From contig JBNMOP010000126.1 of the NCBI GenBank assembly GCA_051275005.1, positions 1 to 7,737 on the forward strand: a stretch of 7,737 nucleotides of DNA. The letters are read 5' to 3'. Numbering within the stretch: the stretch's first letter is position 1; each line of letters begins with the position of its first letter. Positions 1-6,005 of the stretch are shown piece by piece. Below the pieces are notes generated by a model, which saw only the letters and a program-made list of their open reading frames with translations, did no database searches and had not been told where the DNA came from. The position numbers were made by a program, and so were the translations under genes. Source of the DNA: Eutrophobius sp051275005. Its GTDB lineage: Bacteria; Pseudomonadota; Gammaproteobacteria; Eutrophobiales; Eutrophobiaceae.

Positions 1-1567
1 CTGCCAGCTTACCTGCCTGGATTGAACCTTTAATTTCTTCTTCGTACGTTAGATAGGCATTATTAAGTGTCATAACTCGCAGGGCTTCCATACGGCTAAT
101 CTTTTGATCTACCCCTACGGGTCCTAGATCAAGAGTATTGCGAGTAATATAATAATAAATGCTCAGGAAGGGATTGTTGGGAAAACTGGGCCAATCACTG
201 CCTCCCGAAACAATAATTCCTTTATCCAGAATATCGCGCATAGGTAGTGCCATCTCTGTTCTATCCTTACCCCACTGGCGCAACATGGTACGGGCACGTG
301 TGTAAGGTTGGTATTGCGCAGATATCATAACGCCAAGTCGTTTGATCCGATCCATTTGCTCTGGATGTATGAGTGGAACATGCTCAACGATCCAACGCCG
401 CTCTATAATTGATCGCTCACGATTCGCTGCCTCGTAGGCATCAAGCACGAGGTCTAATGTTCTGTCACCTTGAGCATGAACTGTAGGACGCCAACCATAG
501 CGATTCATCTTCAGGATAGCCTGTTTGAAATTCTCTTCAGACAAACGCAGCGTACCGATGTCAGTTCCGTCACGATCGTTATAAGGCTCTCTTAACTGAT
601 CCCCGGGATTAAACTCTGCTACCCCATCTATCCGTAACCATTCATCACCGAAACCTGAGCCTACGCCCCAGGGTGCAAGCATCTCCTCCAGGTGCACCTC
701 ATCACCAGCGTTTAATTCCATCCCCATACTCACACGCATGGTCATTGACTTTTCTCGCCAGAGTTCAAAATATGCCCTCATAACATTCGGAAAGAGTTGC
801 AGATCGCGTATCCCGGTTAGGCCCATGGCATTTTGCTGAGCCTGCATTTTAGTAATTAATACCTTTTGTTCATCGAGTGTTGGGGGCGGTATGACCCTGG
901 CGGACAAGTGTAGCGCGGATGCTCCGCGACCAGTAATCACACCATTTAAATCACCACTTTCATCCTTACCGAAAGTAAGCCTGATGGGCGGTCTGGAATC
1001 CCGGGTAATACCCAGAGTATTCAATGTAGCTGAATTGACATACTGTCGACTGCGACTTTCAAATACAATAATGGGATGATCCCTACTTACGCTATCCAGG
1101 TCCTGCCGCGTGGGCGCCCGCTGTTCAGGAAATTCGGCGGCATCCCAGCCACCCATCCTGCTATAGATGGTTTCACCTGGCGGTGATGTCTCGGCAGCAT
1201 GTCGCAGGCGAGAAAGCATTTCATCAAGAGAATTAATATTTTGTAAATCGATCCCTCGCAAGGTCAGGAGGACCAGGTGATATTGATGATTATGATTATC
1301 CATCATACCGGGGACCACGGTACTTCCCATCAAGTTAACCATCTCAGTATTGTCCCCTGCCAGGGCCTGAACCTCGAGGGTACTGCCAACGGCTAAAAAT
1401 CGCCCAGCCCTTACCGCAAAGGCCTCGGAAATATGAGATTCAGGATCGATTGTAACAACCTTGCCATTGTAAAATATCGCATCAGGACTAACGGGCAGCA
1501 TACGCTGTGCATGCACCTGACTTAGCGTTAGCATTAAAAATGCAAATAGGTATAAAGAGAATTTCAT
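1..1567 (-). CDS. Secreted YtcJ-like amidohydrolase (amidohydrolase family 3), C-terminus cut by window edge
   Basis: The frame is open from ATG at 1567 to the left edge: 522 codons with no stop, so it is a 3'-partial gene rather than a broken one. Residues 1-20 form a signal peptide with likely cleavage after V-H-A20, so the enzyme is probably periplasmic or secreted. The YtcJ-type TIM-barrel signatures appear in order: the metal-binding motif VPGMMDNHNH (H92 and H94), VHAQGDR (H364), RWIVEHV (H396) and GGSDWP (D458). The sequence stops inside the GSIQAGKLA segment that in this family leads into the small C-terminal beta domain, so probably a few tens of residues are missing. Family members hydrolyse C-N bonds of amides or formamides, but most are uncharacterised and the substrate here is unknown. 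Arg312 lies before the D-G motif where I would expect Lys in many relatives. A Shine-Dalgarno AGAGGGA at 1573-1579, 5 nt from the ATG, supports the start. It lies 101 nt downstream of the DoxX gene on the same strand. Confidence 0.9.
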   Translation of the reverse strand, partial: MKFSLYLFAFLMLTLSQVHAQRMLPVSPDAIFYNGKVVTIDPESHISEAFAVRAGRFLAVGSTLEVQALAGDNTEMVNLMGSTVVPGMMDNHNHQYHLVLLTLRGIDLQNINSLDEMLSRLRHAAETSPPGETIYSRMGGWDAAEFPEQRAPTRQDLDSVSRDHPIIVFESRSRQYVNSATLNTLGITRDSRPPIRLTFGKDESGDLNGVITGRGASALHLSARVIPPPTLDEQKVLITKMQAQQNAMGLTGIRDLQLFPNVMRAYFELWREKSMTMRVSMGMELNAGDEVHLEEMLAPWGVGSGFGDEWLRIDGVAEFNPGDQLREPYNDRDGTDIGTLRLSEENFKQAILKMNRYGWRPTVHAQGDRTLDLVLDAYEAANRERSIIERRWIVEHVPLIHPEQMDRIKRLGVMISAQYQPYTRARTMLRQWGKDRTEMALPMRDILDKGIIVSGGSDWPSFPNNPFLSIYYYITRNTLDLGPVGVDQKISRMEALRVMTLNNAYLTYEEEIKGSIQAGKLA

Positions 1568-1668
1568 TATCGTCCCTCTGTCCGTTGGTCTCAAATCATA
1601 TCGATAGGATTGCTGTCATCATTAATTTTGGTCATTTTAAATTATTAACCATGATGATATTAAAATAA
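1568..1668 (-). other. AT-rich spacer between the DoxX and amidohydrolase genes
   Basis: This 101-nt gap holds no ORF. It contains the amidohydrolase Shine-Dalgarno (1573-1579), a perfect 8-bp palindrome TATCGATA at 1599-1606, and a loose nested inverted repeat (TCATCA TGGT ... ACCA ... TGATGA on the minus strand). That repeat lacks GC content and a following T-run, so I do not call it a terminator. The two genes could be co-transcribed, or the amidohydrolase could have its own promoter here; the sequence does not decide. Confidence 0.4.
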
Positions 1669-2115
1669 TTATCCTGATTTATTACCGAATAATTTAGCAT
1701 CCAGACTAAAGGGACCCGGACCGTAGGCAACAATAGTAATAAATATAAGAAAATAAACGGTCGCTAATTCGCCACCATTGAAAGTGGGAAACCAGGCCAG
1801 GTGGGACGACAGATATGCCATGACCATCAAGGTAGCAGTGAGTAATGCGGCCCAGCGGGTAAATAAGCCCAGGATTATTAGTATGCCGATATAAAATTCA
1901 ATGAACCCTGCAACCCACATCATGTTGACACCCAGGTCTATACCGAAAAAATCCAGGCCTCCTAAAAACGGCCTGGCTTTCTCACCGAACATCTTGCCGT
2001 AACCATGTCCCACTACCAACATAAATCCGCAACCTATCCTCAACATATCCCAGGTAATCATCTGGGTTTTAATAGCCATGGATTCAAATTTTGTGTTAAT
2101 TGCCTTTAGAAACAT
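1669..2115 (-). CDS. DoxX-family inner-membrane protein
   Basis: A 148-residue integral membrane protein with about four hydrophobic segments (roughly residues 20-38, 62-84, 88-107 and 114-132), the usual size and topology for DoxX/DoxD-like proteins. Family hallmarks are the first-helix pattern ending in GHGYGKMFG, the second-to-third helix stretch with GILIILGLFTRWAALL, and the C-terminal GPGPFSLDAKLFG. DoxX relatives are mostly of unknown function; some are linked to redox or sulfur metabolism and oxidative-stress complexes, and nothing here fixes a role. The start at 2115 is supported by a strong AAGGAG (2122-2127) 6 nt upstream; the alternative Met13 lacks such a site. It lies upstream of the secreted amidohydrolase on the same strand and is divergent from the dehydrogenase. 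Confidence 0.88.
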   Translation of the reverse strand: MFLKAINTKFESMAIKTQMITWDMLRIGCGFMLVVGHGYGKMFGEKARPFLGGLDFFGIDLGVNMMWVAGFIEFYIGILIILGLFTRWAALLTATLMVMAYLSSHLAWFPTFNGGELATVYFLIFITIVAYGPGPFSLDAKLFGNKSG

Positions 2116-2121
2116 TCTTAA

Positions 2122-2127
2122 CTCCTT
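2122..2127 (-). promoter_or_regulatory. Strong Shine-Dalgarno of the DoxX gene
   Basis: AAGGAG on the minus strand, 6 nt before the ATG at 2115. It decides that start over the in-frame Met13 and suggests efficient translation. It is the strongest ribosome-binding site in the window. Confidence 0.75.
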
Positions 2128-2145
2128 GGTCTTTTCACATTCAGT

Positions 2146-2159
2146 TAATGTTTACATTA
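2146..2159. promoter_or_regulatory. Inverted repeat TAATGT-TT-ACATTA, possible operator
   Basis: Perfect 6-bp arms separated by TT, 31-44 nt upstream of the DoxX start codon. The dyad extends outward as AGT ... ACT if one extra T is allowed. In that position it could be a repressor operator in the promoter or leader of the DoxX gene. It is AT-rich, so chance cannot be excluded, and I cannot assign a regulator. Confidence 0.3.
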
Positions 2160-2338
2160 CTATGTATTTTCTAATGAGATTCTTAACATAAGTAATAAGT
2201 TATAATGACAAAATAACAGGTTACAAACTATATCATGTTTCCATATCCTAAGTGCATGACTCGATACGGCTTACTCTATGAATTTAATTGCGTACAGTGA
2301 CAAGTATGCTAATTTGTAAAGATAGAATAAAAACATAT

Positions 2339-2352
2339 ATGATGCTGATCAA
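2339..2352. promoter_or_regulatory. FNR/Anr-like box ATGAT-GCTG-ATCAA upstream of the dehydrogenase
   Basis: ATGATGCTGATCAA matches the FNR/Anr consensus TTGAT-N4-ATCAA at nine of ten fixed positions (the first T is A). It is centred about 46 nt before the ATG at 2392. That is too close to the start codon for classical activation at -41.5, since transcription would begin beyond the ribosome-binding site. If real, it would more likely act as a repressor site near or downstream of the transcription start. This is inference from a single motif match. Confidence 0.3.
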
Positions 2353-2391
2353 ATTAGATAATTCATTAAGAATATAACTCAGGTAAAAATC

Positions 2392-3528
2392 ATGAATCAA
2401 TTACTCTCAAGAATAATTTTTTTCACAGGATTATTAATCCTGCCAGTCACGGTGTTATGGGCACAAAATGCCGATCAGGAAACACGTGCGCTGATTGAAG
2501 AATTAGGGCTGGATGAATCAGATGTCGCAGTTAGAGACCTGCCTGGTTGGCGTAAACCTGAAAAAGTTTATATCAATATCTCGCCATATACTCCTGACAA
2601 AACGGAACAACAAAAAATGTTGGCCTCTGCCAGGGAAATAGCCGGTGATGTAGAGATCATACCTGTGGGTACCAAGATAGATGATGCCGTTATTAACACT
2701 ATGGAAGTATTAATAAGTCGCTGCAGGGTAGATGTTCTAAATAGCGCAAAAAAACTGCGCTGGTTTCAACATTCAGCCCATGGCATTGACGACTGCCTAA
2801 CGCCAGACATTCGGAAAATGGACTTTATCATGACCAATGCCCAACATACATCTGCCCCTCCCATGTCTGAACATGCCATAGCCCTGATGATGATGATGAG
2901 CCGAGGCCTTCAACACTTCCACGCAGCCCAGACAACAGGTGACTGGCGCCGTCGTTCCATAGACTTTCCAATAATAGAAATCAAGGGTAAAACCATGTTA
3001 GTCGTGGGTCTTGGCGGGATCGGTACTGCCATAGCTGAAAAGGCCCATGGCTTGGGAATGAAGATCCTGGCCACCCGTAATTCCAGCCGCAATGGACCAG
3101 ATTTTATTGAGTACGTAGGATTATCAGATGAAATTTATGAATTGGCAAAACAGGCCGATGTGGTAATCAATTCTCTACCAATGACTGAAAATACTCGCGG
3201 ATTGTTTAACAAAAAATTTTTCGATTCTGTGAAAAAAGGCGCTTATTATATAACTATCGGTCGCGGTGAAACTACGGTAAATGAGGATCTTATTGCTGCA
3301 CTCAAGGACGGTAGGCTTACGGCGGCCGGCATGGATGTGATGGATCCTGAGCCCTTACCTGCTGACCATGAACTTTGGACATTACCCAATATTGTGATCA
3401 CCCCTCATGTCGCGGCCAATACCGATCAGGGTCGCGGACGCCGTTGGTTAGTAGTCAGAGAAAACCTGCGTCGATATATCAACGGCGATAAGATGTTAAA
3501 TGTTGTTGATAAAACGCTTGGTTACTGA
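2392..3528 (+). CDS. D-2-hydroxyacid dehydrogenase family protein with an apparent export signal
   Basis: A 378-residue member of the D-isomer 2-hydroxyacid dehydrogenase family, which interconverts 2-hydroxy and 2-keto acids with NAD(P)H. Residues 1-24 are not part of the usual enzyme: a basic residue at R7, a hydrophobic run at 8-23 and a likely cleavage after W23-A24 look like a signal peptide. The substrate-binding domain follows, with the SEHAIALMMMMSRGL helix around 159-173. The Rossmann segment has GLGGIG at 206-211 (G206, G208, G211), and Arg229 stands at the end of the second strand where NAD-specific members usually carry Asp, which hints at NADP preference. The catalytic set is intact: R291 in IGRGE, E320 in DPEPLP and H339 in TPHVAA. 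The C-terminal helix returns to the catalytic domain. The start is supported by a modest AGG at 2381-2383. The gene is alone on the plus strand, convergent with DUF3500 and divergent from DoxX. The exact substrate is unknown. Confidence 0.9.
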   Translation: MNQLLSRIIFFTGLLILPVTVLWAQNADQETRALIEELGLDESDVAVRDLPGWRKPEKVYINISPYTPDKTEQQKMLASAREIAGDVEIIPVGTKIDDAVINTMEVLISRCRVDVLNSAKKLRWFQHSAHGIDDCLTPDIRKMDFIMTNAQHTSAPPMSEHAIALMMMMSRGLQHFHAAQTTGDWRRRSIDFPIIEIKGKTMLVVGLGGIGTAIAEKAHGLGMKILATRNSSRNGPDFIEYVGLSDEIYELAKQADVVINSLPMTENTRGLFNKKFFDSVKKGAYYITIGRGETTVNEDLIAALKDGRLTAAGMDVMDPEPLPADHELWTLPNIVITPHVAANTDQGRGRRWLVVRENLRRYINGDKMLNVVDKTLGY

Positions 3529-3565
3529 TCTATCCTGTTTAGTACACGTGTAGACACAAGACACA
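3529..3565. other. Convergent gap with 10-bp palindrome TACACGTGTA
   Basis: These 37 nt separate the stop codons of the convergent dehydrogenase and DUF3500 genes. TACACGTGTA at 3543-3552 is a perfect palindrome. Next to it, an imperfect hairpin (ACACAAG at 3554-3560 with CCTGTGT at 3571-3577, one mismatch) reaches into the 3' end of the DUF3500 gene. Neither has a flanking T-run in either direction, so an intrinsic terminator is not supported, although one or both could slow polymerase. Confidence 0.35.
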
Positions 3566-4990
3566 TCAATCCTGTGTGATTACTACATCACCCTGGGCAA
3601 TACTCTGGTCAGTGTCACCTTGTGGTTCACCATGCCAGTGGGCAACACCGTTTTCGTCTAGCTGACCATGCGCGTGTTTTTCATGATGCTGACGCAATAG
3701 ATCTCTGCCATAGTCGTTGCCGTTGGGCATTCGAACAACGGTATGAATGTGCTCCTTAAATGCCGATTTATCTTCGTACAAATTTACCAGTCCCTGGGGT
3801 CGCTCATGATCAAACTCGATTAGTATCACCGGGCTTTGTATACGGTAATAAAATGCTGAATCATCCTTGATGTCACCGATCCAGGCAAAATATGTTTCAT
3901 CGAGATATTGTTCCACTTGCTCCATGCGCACTTTGGCATGTTCGTCACGCATGTTACCCACATATAAACCTATTACACTTTTTAGGAGTGCTTTTTGTGG
4001 ATCTGAGAAATCCGATACTGGTGCACCGCCCTTGGGAATGATGGCATTATCACTAAAAGCCTGGCTGAGAATATTCACACCGTCTTTATTAACATCCAGG
4101 ACGGCAAGCTTACGTTGTGCCGGCGATAAAGACTGGATCATTTCAAGACCTCGATCAGTTTCTTCATTCAGTACTGCAGTCCCTTTAAACTTACCCGCAT
4201 GGGCGACGGTAGGCTCTGCCCCCCAAAAACTTGGTGTCATTACCACCTGGTCACCTATCACCAGGTAATTAATAATCAGATGATGACCATCCAGTTGCCA
4301 ACCCCAGGGTTGTGATCCTGATGGGTCACCCATGATAGATAGCCAGTACTTCCATTGGCCATATTTTGCAAAATTATTATCATTTAATTCGCCCAGGGTT
4401 TCATTCAGATTCATGGCATCCCGTGTCAGTTTCAAACCCTTGGCACTGAGTGAGGCTGCTAATAAATCGAATGCTGCTGTCCTTTGTGCATCACTCATCC
4501 TTTCAAACCACAACCCATCCCGGTAGTAGTTGGCTTGATTGGCCCACTTACGCCATTCAATGTCATCTGTATCAAACTGGACTGTCTCTTTTTGCTCTGC
4601 ACCCAGGGTATCCAGAAAGGTTTTTGCAGCGTTGTTGATTGGCGCAGTTGAGACACCGGTTGAACGCAGGGAATAGAGTCCTTTCACTGTCTCACCATCG
4701 GTAGTAATGCCCACAAAGGGATCCTTGAATGCCTCGACTTCGCGACCTTTGCTTCTATCTTTTAGAGAATCTAAGTAAGCCTCTTCCTGACTCAAATTCT
4801 GTGCTAGCAATTTATCTGAGTACAAGCCTTTGAATGCTTCATCTGCTCGTATCTTTTCAGACTGGTTTACGGTATCTAAAAATGTATTTTCTTCTCTCAA
4901 ATCCTGTGCCGTCACAACAGCTGGAAATAAAAACTGGAGAATCAAGACAAGAGAGACCATCTTCAAATGCATTAAGGAATTTATCTTCAT
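3566..4990 (-). CDS. Secreted DUF3500-family protein
   Basis: A 474-residue exported protein of a family with no established function. Residues 1-28 are a signal peptide (hydrophobic core about 11-25, cleavage after V-T-A28). The family core runs from about residue 88: PFVGITTDG (91-99), KGLYSLRSTGVS, DDIEWRKWAN (142-151), PWGWQLDGHH (228-237), GDQVVMTPSFWGAEP (246-260), YYRIQSPVILIEFD (381-394) and HIHTVVRMPNGNDYG (414-428). H236/H237 and H414/H416 are candidate functional or metal-binding residues by motif only. Residues 29-87 are an extension holding two degenerate copies of a helix (EENTFLDTVNQ at 33-43, EEAYLDSLKD at 69-78) resembling the core helix AKTFLDTLG (122-130). The tail (435-453) is His-rich. 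The start has only a weak AGG-type site. It lies 71 nt downstream of the TctC/Bug gene on the same strand and is probably the last gene of that operon. Confidence 0.85.
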   Translation of the reverse strand: MKINSLMHLKMVSLVLILQFLFPAVVTAQDLREENTFLDTVNQSEKIRADEAFKGLYSDKLLAQNLSQEEAYLDSLKDRSKGREVEAFKDPFVGITTDGETVKGLYSLRSTGVSTAPINNAAKTFLDTLGAEQKETVQFDTDDIEWRKWANQANYYRDGLWFERMSDAQRTAAFDLLAASLSAKGLKLTRDAMNLNETLGELNDNNFAKYGQWKYWLSIMGDPSGSQPWGWQLDGHHLIINYLVIGDQVVMTPSFWGAEPTVAHAGKFKGTAVLNEETDRGLEMIQSLSPAQRKLAVLDVNKDGVNILSQAFSDNAIIPKGGAPVSDFSDPQKALLKSVIGLYVGNMRDEHAKVRMEQVEQYLDETYFAWIGDIKDDSAFYYRIQSPVILIEFDHERPQGLVNLYEDKSAFKEHIHTVVRMPNGNDYGRDLLRQHHEKHAHGQLDENGVAHWHGEPQGDTDQSIAQGDVVITQD

Positions 4991-5061
4991 ATCTACCTAC
5001 CTATGTGAGAGTGCTAATTTTTATACATCTTAAATACTTTGATTTATTCAAATTATCTCAA
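4991..5061 (-). other. AT-rich spacer between the TctC/Bug and DUF3500 genes
   Basis: This 71-nt gap has no ORF. It contains the inverted repeat TTTGA-TTTAT-TCAAA (5038-5052), one base short of FNR spacing, and an AT-rich TATAAA-like stretch closer to the DUF3500 start. A separate promoter for DUF3500 is possible, but no good -35/-10 pair is visible, so read-through from the upstream genes is the simpler reading. Confidence 0.3.
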
Positions 5062-5982
5062 TTACTCGCTCGTTTGTCGTCTTACAAGATTTGTAAACTC
5101 ATCACCTGGCAAATACCCGTTATACATGTTTGCATTGGACATAAATTGCTCAAATTCAGGATGTACGACTACTTTGGCTATCACCTCATTCCATTTTGCT
5201 GCGATTTCATCAGGAACATTCTTAGCAGCCATCACACCACGCCAATGCTCGGTCACAACAGGATAACCTTTTTCTGAAAACGTCGGCACATCGTCAAAGG
5301 GTGAAAATCGCTCTGGGGTAGCCAGTCCCAGCACCCTTAATTTTCCTGCCTTATAATTGGCGATCATCTCACTGGGATTAGCGATTGCCACATCTATATG
5401 ACCACCCAGCACTGCCACCACAGGTTCACTGCCGCCACGGTATGGGATGTAATTTAAATCAATGCCTGCTGCCACTTCAAAATCCTTAACCAGACTTTCA
5501 TCAACAGATTTGATACTGAATCCACCCATGGTGACCTTGTTAGGATTTCCCTTGGCGTGAGCAACGAGGTCTTCTATCGTTTTAAATGGACTGTCTTGAT
5601 TCACCACCATAACAAAAGGATCGCGCACAACTCTGCTGACGTATTTAAAGTCATCAATGGAAAGCCTGCCCCCTGGATCCGGGAACAATTCTGTCATACT
5701 GCGTGTATTTGTCATCATCATGTAGCCATCGGTTTTCTGTCCCAGTACATAGCTCATGGCGACCTTCCCCGAACCCCCTTCCTTGTTAACCACAACAATA
5801 GGCTGTCCAAGATATTCTTCACCAATCTTGGCTATCATGCGAGCCATCAGGTCGTGGCCTGAACCAGCGCTAGACCAACATATTAATGTAACCGGCTTTT
5901 CTGGGTAGTCAGCCAATACTGGAGTCGATACCGCTATCCCGGCAGTAATTGTCAGGATTGCCAAGAGTGATTTTATTTTCAT
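5062..5982 (-). CDS. tctC: TctC/Bug-family periplasmic solute-binding protein of a tripartite tricarboxylate transporter
   Basis: A periplasmic receptor that captures a small carboxylate and hands it to a TctA/TctB permease. I start it at 5982 (306 residues) rather than the longer in-frame ATG at 6000, because GGAG at 5990-5993 sits 7 nt before 5982 while nothing suitable precedes 6000. From that start the signal peptide is residues 1-24, cleaved after V-L-A24. The mature protein opens with the Bug hallmark DYPEKPVTLI. The first ligand loop reads SSAGSGHD (37-44), keeping the Asp (D44) found in this loop in Bug proteins, and the second carries VNKEGGSGK (65-73). NYIPYRGGSEPVVAVLGGHID and the LGLATPERF segment are typical of the later domain. 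Family length is about 300-330 residues. It begins 23 nt after the MmgE/PrpD stop, so the two are almost certainly co-transcribed. The ligand is not predictable from sequence; the gene symbol reflects family and context. Confidence 0.92.
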   Translation of the reverse strand: MKIKSLLAILTITAGIAVSTPVLADYPEKPVTLICWSSAGSGHDLMARMIAKIGEEYLGQPIVVVNKEGGSGKVAMSYVLGQKTDGYMMMTNTRSMTELFPDPGGRLSIDDFKYVSRVVRDPFVMVVNQDSPFKTIEDLVAHAKGNPNKVTMGGFSIKSVDESLVKDFEVAAGIDLNYIPYRGGSEPVVAVLGGHIDVAIANPSEMIANYKAGKLRVLGLATPERFSPFDDVPTFSEKGYPVVTEHWRGVMAAKNVPDEIAAKWNEVIAKVVVHPEFEQFMSNANMYNGYLPGDEFTNLVRRQTSE

Positions 5983-5989
5983 TGTGTTG

Positions 5990-5993
5990 CTCC
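5990..5993 (-). promoter_or_regulatory. Shine-Dalgarno that decides the TctC/Bug start
   Basis: GGAG on the minus strand, 7 nt before the ATG at 5982. The upstream in-frame ATG at 6000 has only AT-rich sequence before it, and starting there would put this site inside the coding region and add MFRSNT before a normal signal peptide. Confidence 0.65.
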
Positions 5994-6005
5994 GAAACAT
6001 GTATG

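Larger units (their letters stand above)
2116..2391. promoter_or_regulatory. Divergent intergenic region carrying promoters for DoxX (-) and the dehydrogenase (+)
   Basis: This 276-bp, very AT-rich stretch lies between two divergently transcribed genes and must hold at least one promoter for each. I see no convincing sigma70 pair. On the plus strand GTGACA (2297-2302) and TAGAAT (2323-2328) are each one base from consensus, but their 20-nt spacing is too long. On the minus strand a TTGTCA element is followed by TATGTT at 15 nt, which is short. No coding ORF or RNA gene is apparent. Two dyads are listed separately. Confidence 0.45.

Noticed and set aside
891..1079. Short plus-strand ORF inside the amidohydrolase region
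   Set aside because: It is antisense to a continuous 522-codon frame with clear family motifs, and its own peptide has no recognisable features.
1..1567. Amidohydrolase as a pseudogene
   Set aside because: The whole frame translates without interruption and ends at the window edge inside a conserved motif, so the missing end reflects the window boundary.
2297..2328. Sigma70 promoter GTGACA / TAGAAT for the dehydrogenase
   Set aside because: Each box is one base off consensus, but the 20-nt spacing is outside the working range, so I did not list it as a separate promoter.
2887..2898. ATG x4 microsatellite in the dehydrogenase gene (residues 166-169, MMMM), possible phase-variation tract
   Set aside because: The unit is three bases, so slippage would not shift the frame, and the Met run sits in a helix where hydrophobic residues are normal.
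3529..3580. Bidirectional intrinsic terminator between the convergent genes
   Set aside because: There are palindromes, but the stems are short or mismatched and neither side has a T-run.
3867..4638. Several plus-strand ORFs (62-133 codons) opposite the DUF3500 gene
   Set aside because: All are antisense to a well-supported secreted protein, lack ribosome-binding sites and show low-complexity composition typical of shadow frames.
5038..5052. FNR-like box TTTGA-TTTAT-TCAAA upstream of DUF3500
   Set aside because: The half-site spacing is one base short of the FNR consensus; in such AT-rich DNA it is most likely chance.
4830..5277. Overlapping plus-strand ORFs across the 5' end of DUF3500 and 3' end of the binding-protein gene
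   Set aside because: They span the ends of two real minus-strand genes and the AT-rich gap, have no motif or signal peptide, and overlap each other in different frames.
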